This document shows positions 8,231 to 16,573 of a stretch of DNA of 31,748 bases, one piece after another (position 1 is the first letter of the stretch; each line of letters starts with the position of its first letter). The stretch is taken from NCBI GenBank assembly GCA_965656035.1, contig CBFHIO010000008.1, forward strand, positions 1 to 31,748, given 5' to 3'. The stretch comes from SCGC-AAA076-P13 sp965656035. GTDB taxonomy: Bacteria; Pseudomonadota; Gammaproteobacteria; Magnimaribacterales; D2472. The translations under genes were made by a program, and so were the position numbers. Under the pieces are notes generated by a model, which was given only the letters and a program-made list of their open reading frames with translations, had not been told where the DNA came from and did not search any database.

Positions 8231-8810
8231 GTAGATAGACTCCTTCAGAGGCAAAAGTATTTGGGAGGATAGACGCTGCAATGCTTTTAACACCCTTGTC
8301 ATTAAGAAAGAACCTTTCATTAATGACAAATCCTTCTTCAACACATAGCGTTTCAAAATCTTTGATTGTACAAAGATGTAAGTTCTTAGTTTCATACCAG
8401 CTTGATGGAAGGTTTGGTGTGACCGGCATTTTGCCACGAACCAAATCAAGCCTGCACTTCCAAAAACCTAAATTTGGCAGAGTGACTATGCATTGTTTTG
8501 AAAGTTTTAGCATTTTTCTCAAAGCTAAATGTGGTTCTTTTAGACATTGGATTGAGCTTGCCATAATAGCAACATCAAAATTACATGTTTCAAAGTCTTG
8601 GATGCCTTCATCAATATCTTTTTCTACAACCGATATACCTTTATCAATACACTCTTGGATTTTACTATGATCAATTTCAACACCATATCCACGAATATTT
8701 TTTTGATCAATTAAATCTTTTAGGAGCGATCCATCACCGCAACCAAAATCAATAACTTTGCTTTTTTCTGGAACCCATGCTTTTATTATATGAGTGAGTG
8801 GAGTATTCAT
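8217..8810 (-). CDS. metW: Methionine biosynthesis protein MetW
   Basis: MetW is a methyltransferase-fold protein almost always encoded directly after metX in Proteobacteria and needed together with it for homoserine acylation in several species. The SAM-binding-like motif VIDFGCGDGSLLKDL lies at about residues 19-33, and NLGFWKCRLDLVRGKMPVTP in the middle is characteristic of MetW. The 197-residue length is normal. Its ATG overlaps the metX stop (ATGA, 4 bp). Whether it methylates anything is unknown. Confidence 0.94.
   Translation of the reverse strand: MNTPLTHIIKAWVPEKSKVIDFGCGDGSLLKDLIDQKNIRGYGVEIDHSKIQECIDKGISVVEKDIDEGIQDFETCNFDVAIMASSIQCLKEPHLALRKMLKLSKQCIVTLPNLGFWKCRLDLVRGKMPVTPNLPSSWYETKNLHLCTIKDFETLCVEEGFVINERFFLNDKGVKSIAASILPNTFASEGVYLLAKK
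8240..8245 (-). promoter_or_regulatory. Shine-Dalgarno that fixes the rdgB TTG start
   Basis: On the minus strand AAGGAG lies here, nine nucleotides before the TTG at 8230. It sits inside the last codons of metW. It is among the strongest ribosome-binding sites in this operon and supports a non-ATG start for rdgB. Confidence 0.7.
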
Positions 8811-9904
8811 TTTGAGTTTAAAAAACCCTTTATAATATTCACAAACCTTTCAGAGGCGAACAAGAAACTATCATGACCCTGATCACCTTTTAGGATTACA
8901 CATGAACAGTCAATATCAACTTTCATTGCGGCTAGTTGGATTTCTTTACTTCTTTTAGGCGGGTATAACCAGTCGCTATCAAAACCGACTATCAATAACT
9001 TAGCTTGAATCTTTTTCATGGCATCCTCAAGATTGCCATTGGTAGAGTAAGAAGTATCGTAACTATCCATGGCCTTGGTCATTAAAATATAACTATTTGC
9101 ATCAAAAGTATCTGAAAACTTCTCACCTTTATACTGAAGATAATTCTCTACCTCGTAATCAACAGTACCTTCTATTTTTGATTTTATATCTTGAAACTTT
9201 CTTCCAAACTTTTGGTCCATAATTTCTTCAGAAGAATAAGTAATGTGTCCAAGCATGCGGGCTGCCTTTAGACCATTTTTGGGTTTAACCTTATGCCTAA
9301 GATAGTCACCATCCATGAAATTTATATCTTTTCTGATAGCTTCCCTTCCAACTTCATTCATGGCTATATTTTGTGTACTGGATTTTGTTGCAGCTGCAAA
9401 TATTCCAGCTTTTTTTAGTTTATTGGGATATGAGATTGACCACTGTAGAGCCTGCATTCCACCCAGACTTCCGCCAACAACCATATACCATTTAGAAATA
9501 CCCAAATGGTCAGTTAAAAGTTTTTGAGAGTTTACCCAGTCAGTTACTGAGACTGACGGAAAGTCTTTTCCATAAGATTCTCCAGTCTTAGGGTTGATGC
9601 TTAGCGGTCCAGATGAACCAGAGCAGCCACCTAAATTATTTGAACAAACTACAAAAAATTTATCGGTATCAATTGCTTTTCGAGATCCAATGATTTCATC
9701 CCACCATCCCCTCATTCCGTCATAAGCTGCTTTGCCTGCGGCATGATGATTCCCAGAAAATGCATGACAGATCAAGATTCCATTATCCTTATCATCATTA
9801 AGTTGACCATAAGTTTCTACCATTAAATCAAAAGTATCTAGTCTTTCCCCACATTCTAAATCAAGGCCTTGATCAAATTTAATAAGCTCAGTTTTTATTT
9901 TCAT
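8807..9904 (-). CDS. metX: Homoserine O-acyltransferase MetX (acetyl or succinyl donor)
   Basis: MetX transfers an acyl group from acetyl-CoA or succinyl-CoA to homoserine, the first committed step of methionine synthesis. It has the alpha/beta-hydrolase fold: the nucleophile elbow GGSLGG places S146 as the acylated serine, and the aspartate of GFDSDWLYPP with the histidine of GHDSF near the C-terminus complete a likely triad. SNNLGGCSGSSGPLSINP (residues 88-105) is the family signature. Length is 365, as expected. Donor choice cannot be read reliably, since proteobacterial MetX enzymes include both acetyl and succinyl users. The ATG overlaps the yggT stop by 4 bp, and metW follows with another ATGA overlap. 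Confidence 0.95.
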   Translation of the reverse strand: MKIKTELIKFDQGLDLECGERLDTFDLMVETYGQLNDDKDNGILICHAFSGNHHAAGKAAYDGMRGWWDEIIGSRKAIDTDKFFVVCSNNLGGCSGSSGPLSINPKTGESYGKDFPSVSVTDWVNSQKLLTDHLGISKWYMVVGGSLGGMQALQWSISYPNKLKKAGIFAAATKSSTQNIAMNEVGREAIRKDINFMDGDYLRHKVKPKNGLKAARMLGHITYSSEEIMDQKFGRKFQDIKSKIEGTVDYEVENYLQYKGEKFSDTFDANSYILMTKAMDSYDTSYSTNGNLEDAMKKIQAKLLIVGFDSDWLYPPKRSKEIQLAAMKVDIDCSCVILKGDQGHDSFLFASERFVNIIKGFLNSK

Positions 9905-10413
9905 ATAAATGATCTAACTATGCTCGCTAGCAATATCTCTAATTGTCTTATTAAAATCAAAGCAAATATTGGAGAAAAATCAAGACCACCAGCTGAAGGT
10001 ATAAACCTCCTTATCGGTTCGAGAAGTTTTGAAGAAATCTCTTCAACTATTTGAAGTATTGGATTGGGGTTATTTGGTGCTACCCAGCTAAGGATCACTG
10101 CACCAATAATTGAAAAGAAAAAAATTGTGAGTGAACTATTTAGAACTTCAACAACAGAAACTATCCCAAGAGTATAAGCATCATATTGAGAGGAATAAAG
10201 AATGTAAAAATTCAAAAATCTGAGAAGAACAGCAATAATAAATATTGTATAAAGTTGATTTGAAAAAATAGAAATCTTAGCAATAGGCTTATAGATATTT
10301 ACGAAACCCCTAACAACTGGGTTGTAATAATCTACTTTTAGTAAATTAAAAATAAAGAGCAAAATGAATGCATAACTTAAAATTCCTAAACTTAGACCCA
10401 GTAATTCATTCAT
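9901..10413 (-). CDS. yggT: YggT family integral membrane protein
   Basis: YggT-family proteins are small membrane proteins with two repeats of the YGGT domain; in E. coli overproduction relieves osmotic sensitivity, but the molecular role is not settled. This 170-residue protein has hydrophobic segments near residues 5-25, 55-75 and 95-115, with the hallmark SWVAPNNPNPILQIVEEIS followed by LEPIRRFIPSAGGLDFSPI in the second repeat. It sits between proC (2 nt gap) and metX (4 bp overlap), matching its conserved place after yggS-proC in Gammaproteobacteria. Confidence 0.92.
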   Translation of the reverse strand: MNELLGLSLGILSYAFILLFIFNLLKVDYYNPVVRGFVNIYKPIAKISIFSNQLYTIFIIAVLLRFLNFYILYSSQYDAYTLGIVSVVEVLNSSLTIFFFSIIGAVILSWVAPNNPNPILQIVEEISSKLLEPIRRFIPSAGGLDFSPIFALILIRQLEILLASIVRSFI

Positions 10414-10415
10414 AT

Positions 10416-11207
10416 TTAGAACTCAACAGAAATGTCTTTAGCTCGCTTTATTGCTGCAGCTATTCCTTTTTCAAAATTTTGAGATAATTTTGATGATTTG
10501 AAGCTTTTTAAGCCAGCCTCAGTCGTTCCTTTTTTTGAGGCAACCGATGCTATCAATTCATCAAGGTTGTTATTATCAGTAATTGAATTAGAAATACCTT
10601 CTAACAAATTAGAAATAATAATATCCTTTTTTGATACATCACCATCACAAAGTTTTAATATTCTTTTCTCATAAACTTTTAAAAGATAAAAGAAGTAAGC
10701 AGGACCACTACCAATAAGCCCAGTAAAATCATCAATTTTGTTCTCATTGTTAATAGTGATAGTTGTGCCAACCTTTTTAAAAATTGAGGAAACTTGATTG
10801 AATGATGTTTTATTTGCATTGCAATTAAAAATCGCAGTTATACCTTTATTAAATTTAGAGGAGGTGTTTGGCATAGCCCTTATAAGTTCAATATCTTTAG
10901 CGTTAGATAAATATTTTTTTGATTTTATACCAGCAACAAGGGATACAATTTTTGGTTTTTTTATAGCTGCACATATTTCATTGCATGCATGCATGGCATC
11001 CTTCGGTTTTACACCCATAAAAATGATTGATTTTGGATCAATGTTTTTGAGTTTAATTTTATTTGCTCCTAGCTTTATTGTTTTTCTTGAGTTTGTGTTA
11101 TTCCTGTCAATAAACTCAATAAGGTTTTTCTTAAACCCAGCAGATATTAAACCAGCTATCAAAGCTTGAGAGATGTTTCCCGACCCATAAAAAACTATTT
11201 TTTTCAT
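10416..11207 (-). CDS. proC: Pyrroline-5-carboxylate reductase ProC
   Basis: ProC reduces 1-pyrroline-5-carboxylate to proline with NAD(P)H, the last step of proline synthesis. The Rossmann motif GSGNIS lies at residues 8-13, followed by VKP (GVKPKD), IRAMPNTS, and the C-terminal helical signature with GLIGSGPAYFFYLL and SKKGTTEAGLKSF. Length is 263 (E. coli 269). The motif ASKKGTTEAGL corresponds to the usual GG(T/M)T substrate loop, with lysine replacing the first glycine region, a mild deviation. The start overlaps the yggS stop by one base (TAATG). Confidence 0.94.
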   Translation of the reverse strand: MKKIVFYGSGNISQALIAGLISAGFKKNLIEFIDRNNTNSRKTIKLGANKIKLKNIDPKSIIFMGVKPKDAMHACNEICAAIKKPKIVSLVAGIKSKKYLSNAKDIELIRAMPNTSSKFNKGITAIFNCNANKTSFNQVSSIFKKVGTTITINNENKIDDFTGLIGSGPAYFFYLLKVYEKRILKLCDGDVSKKDIIISNLLEGISNSITDNNNLDELIASVASKKGTTEAGLKSFKSSKLSQNFEKGIAAAIKRAKDISVEF

Positions 11208-11878
11208 TATCTTTTACCAAAAATCAATTCACCGACCCTAATCATGTTGGAGCCAGATTTAATTGCTGTATCAAAATCACTTGTTGTTCCCATCGACAAA
11301 TACTTTGCTTTAGGAAAACTTAATAAAAGCTTTTCATGAAGTAATTTTGAATTTTGCATTTGCTTCTTATTGTCTATACCCAAATTTGGGAGAACCATTA
11401 TGCCTTTTAAATTTATATTTTCCATAGAATCAACATATTTGGCAAAAACTAATAAATCATCTGGATGAATACCTGATTTTGTTGACTCGTTAGAAATATT
11501 GACTTGAATACAAGCGTTAATAACTTTGTTTATTTTTTTGCACTCATCATTAATTTTGTCTGCTATTTTTTTTCTATCAATGGTATGAATCCAATCAGCA
11601 TATTTTGCAATGATCTTTGATTTATTTGATTGGAGAGGCCCTATAAAATGCCAAGTTATTTTTCCATCAATATTTTTTGCCTTATCTTCAAGCTCTTGAG
11701 CATAATTTTCACCAAAATGTTTGATGCCTATATCTTGGGCTACTTTTATATGTTCTAGACTTTTCTTTTTAGACACTGCAATTAGAAAAATATCATTAGC
11801 ATCTTTTGAGACGGTTTTGGTGGCTAAGGATATCCTGAGGTTAAGAGAATTAAAATTCGTTTCTAATTCTTTTTGCAT
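11207..11878 (-). CDS. yggS: YggS family pyridoxal phosphate homeostasis protein (PLPBP)
   Basis: This PLP-binding protein of alanine-racemase N-domain fold has no known enzyme activity and keeps free PLP and amino-acid pools balanced. The PLP lysine is K37 in the segment FLIAVSKKK; HFGENYAQE, WHFIGPLQSNK, and LSMGTTSDFDTAI (usually LSMGMSxD) are family motifs, and the C-terminus GSNMIRVGELIFG binds phosphate. The length of 223 is normal. The substitution of M by T in LSMGTT is minor. Its start overlaps the SPOR protein stop by 16 bp. Confidence 0.93.
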   Translation of the reverse strand: MQKELETNFNSLNLRISLATKTVSKDANDIFLIAVSKKKSLEHIKVAQDIGIKHFGENYAQELEDKAKNIDGKITWHFIGPLQSNKSKIIAKYADWIHTIDRKKIADKINDECKKINKVINACIQVNISNESTKSGIHPDDLLVFAKYVDSMENINLKGIMVLPNLGIDNKKQMQNSKLLHEKLLLSFPKAKYLSMGTTSDFDTAIKSGSNMIRVGELIFGKR

Positions 11879-12396
11879 AATGTTCTCAATTGAGGATCAA
11901 AGCCTCTATTAGTGATTTTTTCTTTCATATTATTCGCAGCTGATCTATTTTTGTAAGGACCAGTTATAACGCTATGTAAAAGTTTTCCAGGATTAGAACT
12001 GCTATATATCTCATTTATGGTTATTAACTCTATTTCATTAAGAATTTCTTGTGCCTCATAAGCATATTTTTTATTACCGTATGCGCCTATCTGAACAAAG
12101 TATTCACAAGAAAGAAAGTTTTCATCTGAACTTGTTTCTATGAGAACAGAATTTTTAATTAAAGAAGTAGGAAAATCTATTTTAATATTATTAGACATCT
12201 CTCTTGGCTTAATGCTAGAAATATCAGTCTCAAAATAAAAAAAAGAAATAGCTCCCAAGGTAAGCGCTAGCAATATGATTCCAGAAATTATATTTCTTGA
12301 TATAAGAGGGCTATTATTCTTTTTAGTTTTAAATACAGTTTTTTTTCTTGTTATATTTCTATTTTTTGAAATATTTCTATTTGCGAAGTCTTTCAT
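11863..12396 (-). CDS. SPOR domain-containing membrane protein (FtsN/DedD-like)
   Basis: This is a bitopic inner-membrane protein with a basic cytoplasmic N-terminus, one transmembrane helix at about residues 36-55 and a periplasmic SPOR domain at about 97-174 (YFVQIGAYGNKKYAYEA, then VITGPYKNRSAANNM). SPOR domains bind glycan strands lacking stem peptides, which accumulate at the division septum, so a septal role is likely. I used the ATG at 12396, 5 nt after the argS stop, rather than an upstream in-frame start inside argS; this gives 177 residues. In other Gammaproteobacteria a SPOR/FtsN-like gene follows argS, which supports the position. Whether it is the essential FtsN cannot be said. 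Confidence 0.85.
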   Translation of the reverse strand: MKDFANRNISKNRNITRKKTVFKTKKNNSPLISRNIISGIILLALTLGAISFFYFETDISSIKPREMSNNIKIDFPTSLIKNSVLIETSSDENFLSCEYFVQIGAYGNKKYAYEAQEILNEIELITINEIYSSSNPGKLLHSVITGPYKNRSAANNMKEKITNRGFDPQLRTLCKKN

Positions 12397-12401
12397 GCCA
12401 T

Positions 12402-14144
12402 TTACATTTTTTCTATTGGCTCTATCCCTAGAAGCCTCAGACCATTTGCAATGACAATCTTTGCAGCATTTAAACAAAACACTATTGAATCGATATTTTC
12501 TTTAGATTCTGTTAACACTTGATTATCGTTATAAAAGCTATGAAAGCTATGCGCAAAGTCTTTTAAAAAGTAAATAATTAAATGTGGCTGAAGAGAAATA
12601 GATGCTCTCAAAACTATATGTGGATACTTGCTCATTTCGTGGATTAGTTTGTCACAATTACTATAAGAGCCATTAGCAATCTCATTAGCATCTTTTGGCA
12701 TTAGGCCATAACTTATTTCATATTTTTTTAACAACGAACATATTCGTGCATGAGCATATTGTATGTAATAGAAAATGTTTTCTTTGCTGTCTGCTTTAGC
12801 AAGATTTAAATCAAAATCTAAATGTTGGTCTGCTTGCTTTGAAAGATAATAGAATCTTGAAGCATCAGTTCCTATTTCACTTATTAAATCTGACAGCGAA
12901 AAGAACTCACCAGACCTTGTAGACATTTTTACTTTCTTACCATCTTTAAAAAGGTTAGCAAATTGTACAAGTTGGACGTCTAACTTTTCTTTGTCAAAAC
13001 CTAGGCCCTCTATTGATGCCTCAATTCTTTTAATATATCCATGATGATCAGCGCCCCATACGTTTATTAATTTATCAAAACCTCTATCTATTTTATCTTT
13101 ATGATAAGCAACATCAGACGCAAAATATGTAGCTCTTCCATCATCTCTAATTAGGACCCTATTTTTATCATCACCGCTTTTGCTTGTATTAAGCCAGATC
13201 GCTCCATTTTCTTTATATGCAAGCTTAGTTTCAATGAGGGTATCTATGGCTTTCTTAATTTTAGAATTACTATCATCTAGGCTTCCAAGACTGGATTCGC
13301 TATACCAATTATCAAAAGATACATTAAAACTCTTTAGATCTTCCTTTATAGTTTTTAAAACCTCCTCTAAAGCAAAAGATTTTATTTCGGGCCATGCTTT
13401 ATAAGTATTTTTTGTTCTAAGTATTAATTCGTCTATTTCTTTTTCTTCATCTTCAGGCAAGTCTTTTATAAGCTCATGCACATCAATATCTGGTCTGTGG
13501 TTATTTTTGTTTTTGAAAGCTTTAGCAATTTCAGAAATATATGCGCCTTTGTATGCATTTTTTGGAAAAAAATTATCTAACTCATTCTCAAAGATTCTTA
13601 CAAAAACACTAGCTGTAAGAATATCTATTTGTCTCCCAGCATCATTGATATAGTATTCTTTCTGAACCTTGTAACCAGAGGATGAAAGGATTCGACCTAT
13701 TGCATCACCATAAGCAGCTCCTCGCCCATGTCCAACATGCAAAGGGCCAGTTGGGTTAGCTGAAACGAACTCAATTTGGACTGATTTATTTTTTCCATAA
13801 TCCGAATCACCGTATTTTTGAGAGTCTTTATTAATTTTATTAATCGTGGAAACAAAATCTAATCTTTTAAGAGTAACATTTATAAATCCTGGTCCTGCAG
13901 ATTCAACCTGATAGAAGTTATCTGTTTCTTTTAACCATTCAACCAAAGCATGAGCTATTTCTTTTGGATTCTTTTTTAAAATGCTTGCAGCTATCATACA
14001 AACATTTGAGGTTATATGGCCTTTATCCAAATCATCAGTAATTGTAGATGAGCATCTTTTTTCTATTTGACTTAATTTTTCATCTTCAATGTTTAAAAAT
14101 GAAGACAAAAATTTACTTATTTCTTCATTTAATATATCAATCAT
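12402..14144 (-). CDS. argS: Arginyl-tRNA synthetase
   Basis: ArgS is the class I synthetase that charges tRNA-Arg. The HIGH-type motif is HVGH at residues 136-139 within FVSANPTGPLHVGHGRG; the KMSKS-type motif is KMSTR at 406-410. The N-terminal ArgS-specific domain and C-terminal DALR anticodon-binding domain frame a 580-residue protein (E. coli 577). Its ATG overlaps the efp stop by one base (TAATG), and the SPOR gene follows 5 nt after its stop. Confidence 0.97.
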   Translation of the reverse strand: MIDILNEEISKFLSSFLNIEDEKLSQIEKRCSSTITDDLDKGHITSNVCMIAASILKKNPKEIAHALVEWLKETDNFYQVESAGPGFINVTLKRLDFVSTINKINKDSQKYGDSDYGKNKSVQIEFVSANPTGPLHVGHGRGAAYGDAIGRILSSSGYKVQKEYYINDAGRQIDILTASVFVRIFENELDNFFPKNAYKGAYISEIAKAFKNKNNHRPDIDVHELIKDLPEDEEKEIDELILRTKNTYKAWPEIKSFALEEVLKTIKEDLKSFNVSFDNWYSESSLGSLDDSNSKIKKAIDTLIETKLAYKENGAIWLNTSKSGDDKNRVLIRDDGRATYFASDVAYHKDKIDRGFDKLINVWGADHHGYIKRIEASIEGLGFDKEKLDVQLVQFANLFKDGKKVKMSTRSGEFFSLSDLISEIGTDASRFYYLSKQADQHLDFDLNLAKADSKENIFYYIQYAHARICSLLKKYEISYGLMPKDANEIANGSYSNCDKLIHEMSKYPHIVLRASISLQPHLIIYFLKDFAHSFHSFYNDNQVLTESKENIDSIVFCLNAAKIVIANGLRLLGIEPIEKM

Positions 14145-14707
14145 TATTTGGCTCTTCCAAGATAGCTTTCGTCTCTAGTATCAACTTTTACAACTTCACC
14201 TTCATTAACAAAAAGAGGCACTTGAATAACAACACCGGTCTCTAGCTCTGCAGGTTTAGTAGCACCAGAGACAGTATCACCTTTAACGCCTGGTTCTGAT
14301 TTAATAATTTTTAGCTCTACGTTTACAGGCGGATCTACTTGTATTGGTTTTTCATTCCAAAGAATAATTTCACACGCTTCTTGACCAACAAGCCATTTTT
14401 TTGCATCTCCAATCTCATTTGCACCTACTTCGATTTGTTCATAACTATTTGGATCCATAAAATGCCAAGTTTCACCATCCGTGTATAGAAATTCCATATT
14501 TTTATGATTCACATCTGCAGCTTCAGCAGATTCTCCAGATTTGAATGTTTTGTCGTTCGTATTGCCGGTGAGAAGATTCTTGTATTTTACTCGCATGACA
14601 GCCTGACCCTTGCCAGGTTTATGAAATTCATGCTCGATAATTGAACAAGGAGCGTTATCTATCAAAAGCTTTGTGCCATTTTTAAATTGATTGGTTGAAA
14701 TCTTCAT
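14144..14707 (-). CDS. efp: Elongation factor P
   Basis: EF-P binds stalled ribosomes and promotes peptide-bond formation at consecutive prolines. The modified-loop motif PGKGQA places the target lysine at K33 (E. coli K34), suggesting beta-lysylation by EpmA, although no epm gene is in this window. Domains follow in order: KOW-like N-terminus, central OB domain (KTFKSGESAEAADV, FLYTDGETWHFMD), and C-terminal OB domain ending in PLFVNEGEVVKVDTR. The 187 residues match E. coli's 188. It is the first gene of the long minus-strand operon, divergent from the M2 peptidase across about 48 bp. Confidence 0.97.
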   Translation of the reverse strand: MKISTNQFKNGTKLLIDNAPCSIIEHEFHKPGKGQAVMRVKYKNLLTGNTNDKTFKSGESAEAADVNHKNMEFLYTDGETWHFMDPNSYEQIEVGANEIGDAKKWLVGQEACEIILWNEKPIQVDPPVNVELKIIKSEPGVKGDTVSGATKPAELETGVVIQVPLFVNEGEVVKVDTRDESYLGRAK

Positions 14708-14755
14708 ATAATTTATATTTTTATGTTATTTTATTAGTTGTTATTGGGGAAAACT

Positions 14756-16573
14756 ATGAAAAAATTTTTTATCTTAGTTGCCATTAGTGCAATTGTAACT
14801 TCTTGCAGTCAAACTAGCGAACAATCTGTATCTGAAGCTGACCTAAAATTGTTCTTAGATGAGGTAGAAGAAAACAATCTTAAAGAAGGTCCTGTAGTTA
14901 GTTCTGCATATTGGATTGGATCAAACTTTATAACTTTTGATTCTCAAAATATTGTTGCTGATTACAGTAAAAGATACGCATTAAAATCTCTTGAAGATTC
15001 AAAAAAAGCTGCATTATTTAATAATTTAGAAACTACGCCAGCTCAGAGAAGACAATTGGAACTTTTAAAAAGCTCATTTGTTATGCCGCCGCCCTTAAAT
15101 GAAGAACTGGCAGGAGAATTGTCTTCGATTTCTACAAGACTTGAAGCAATGTATGGAGCAGGAGAACATTGTTTTGAAGATGGCTCTTGCTACGATTTAG
15201 AGGCATTTGAGCAAATTATAGATAACTCAAGGGATCCTGATGAATTGCTTAGAGCATGGCAAGGATGGCATGAAATAGGCAAACCAATGAAGCCTTTATA
15301 TATGAGAATGGTTGAGATTGGCAATCAAGGGTCTGAGGAGCTTGGTTATGATGGATTAAGTGATTTATGGTTTAGTAAGTATGACATGCCAGCTGATGAA
15401 TTCCTTGAAGAAATTGACAGAGTATGGGATGAAGTTAAGCCTTTATATGACGCATTACATTGTCATGTAAGGGGCGAATTAAATGAACAATACGGTGACG
15501 AATTAGTATCTAAAGATGACTCACTTCCAGTCCATCTTCTTGGAAATATGTGGGGACAATCATGGTCAAATATCTATGATCTTGTGTATCCAATTAGCGA
15601 CGATACTAGCTCCGTTGATGTAACTAAAATAATTGAAGAAAAGAACATATCTGAAATTGAAATGGTTGAATATGCTGAAGATTTCTTTTTATCAATGGGG
15701 TTTGAGCCACTGCCTAAGACTTTTTGGGAAAGATCTTTGTTTGTTAAGCCTGAAGATAGATCTGTTGTTTGTCACGCTTCAGCATGGAACTTAGATCCAG
15801 CTAAAAATGATCTAAGAATTAAGATGTGTATAGAAAAAAATGAAGAGGACTTTATTACTATTCATCATGAACTAGGGCATATTTTCTATTATCAGGCATA
15901 CAATCATTTACCAACTTTATTTCAAGGCGGTGCAAATGATGGTTTCCATGAGGCTTTTGGCGATCTTTTAACATTGTCAATAACCCCTGACTACCTAAAA
16001 AACATTGGTTTTATCTCTGATGCTGAAGCCGAGCAAGCAAAAGAAGACGCAATTGGCTTATTAATGAAACAAGCTTTGGAAGGGGTTGTTGTTGTTCCTT
16101 GGGCTCTCATGCTAGACAAATGGAGAGCTGGAGTCTTTAACGGTGAGACAAGTCAAGATGAATTAAACAAATCATGGTGGGATTTGAGAAAGTTTTATCA
16201 AGGAATTAAACCACCATTAAAAAGATCAGAGCAATATTTTGATCCTGGCGCTAAATATCACATACCAGGAAATACACCATACACCAGGTATTATTTGGCA
16301 AGGATAATGCAATATCAATTCCATGAATCACTATGTAACGGAATGGGCTTTGAAGGGCCTTTGCATGAATGCTCGATTTATGGGAATGAGTATGCTGGAG
16401 AAAAAATTATATCAACCATGGCTATGGGTCAAAGCGCTCCATGGCAGGATGCATTTGAAAATTTAACAGGCACTAGAAAGCTCAGCGGCAGCTCTATTGT
16501 TAATTACTATAAGCCTCTCAAAGAATGGCTTGATGTTCAAAATAAAAATAGAGTTTGTGGATGGAGTGAATAA
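14756..16573 (+). CDS. Peptidase family M2 (angiotensin-converting-enzyme-like) lipoprotein
   Basis: This is a zinc peptidyl-dipeptidase of the ACE family, probably removing dipeptides from the C-termini of oligopeptides in the periplasm. The zinc motif is H371-E-L-G-H375 with third ligand E399 in FHEAFGD. A lipobox (VTSC) puts the lipidated cysteine at C17, so it should be anchored to a membrane facing the periplasm. I chose the ATG at 14756, preceded by GGGGA, over a TTG at 14738; the product has 605 residues, the size of one ACE catalytic domain. Cysteine pairs common in this family (for example CFEDGSC) are present. It overlaps the next gene by one base (TAATG). Confidence 0.93.
   Translation: MKKFFILVAISAIVTSCSQTSEQSVSEADLKLFLDEVEENNLKEGPVVSSAYWIGSNFITFDSQNIVADYSKRYALKSLEDSKKAALFNNLETTPAQRRQLELLKSSFVMPPPLNEELAGELSSISTRLEAMYGAGEHCFEDGSCYDLEAFEQIIDNSRDPDELLRAWQGWHEIGKPMKPLYMRMVEIGNQGSEELGYDGLSDLWFSKYDMPADEFLEEIDRVWDEVKPLYDALHCHVRGELNEQYGDELVSKDDSLPVHLLGNMWGQSWSNIYDLVYPISDDTSSVDVTKIIEEKNISEIEMVEYAEDFFLSMGFEPLPKTFWERSLFVKPEDRSVVCHASAWNLDPAKNDLRIKMCIEKNEEDFITIHHELGHIFYYQAYNHLPTLFQGGANDGFHEAFGDLLTLSITPDYLKNIGFISDAEAEQAKEDAIGLLMKQALEGVVVVPWALMLDKWRAGVFNGETSQDELNKSWWDLRKFYQGIKPPLKRSEQYFDPGAKYHIPGNTPYTRYYLARIMQYQFHESLCNGMGFEGPLHECSIYGNEYAGEKIISTMAMGQSAPWQDAFENLTGTRKLSGSSIVNYYKPLKEWLDVQNKNRVCGWSE

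Noticed and set aside
8231..8449. N-terminal extension of rdgB to an ATG at 8449
   Set aside because: It would lie wholly within metW, adds 73 residues unlike any Ham1-family protein, and a TTG with a good Shine-Dalgarno matches the family start.
8281..8670. 129-residue plus-strand ORF antisense to metW
   Set aside because: Shadow of metW; no recognisable domain.
10798..11169. 123-residue plus-strand ORF antisense to proC
   Set aside because: Shadow of proC, with hydrophobicity arising from the complement of lysine- and asparagine-rich codons.
12397..12477. N-terminal extension of the SPOR protein with a cysteine-rich start
   Set aside because: The cysteine-rich stretch is the argS C-terminus read in another frame; the ATG just after the argS stop is better.
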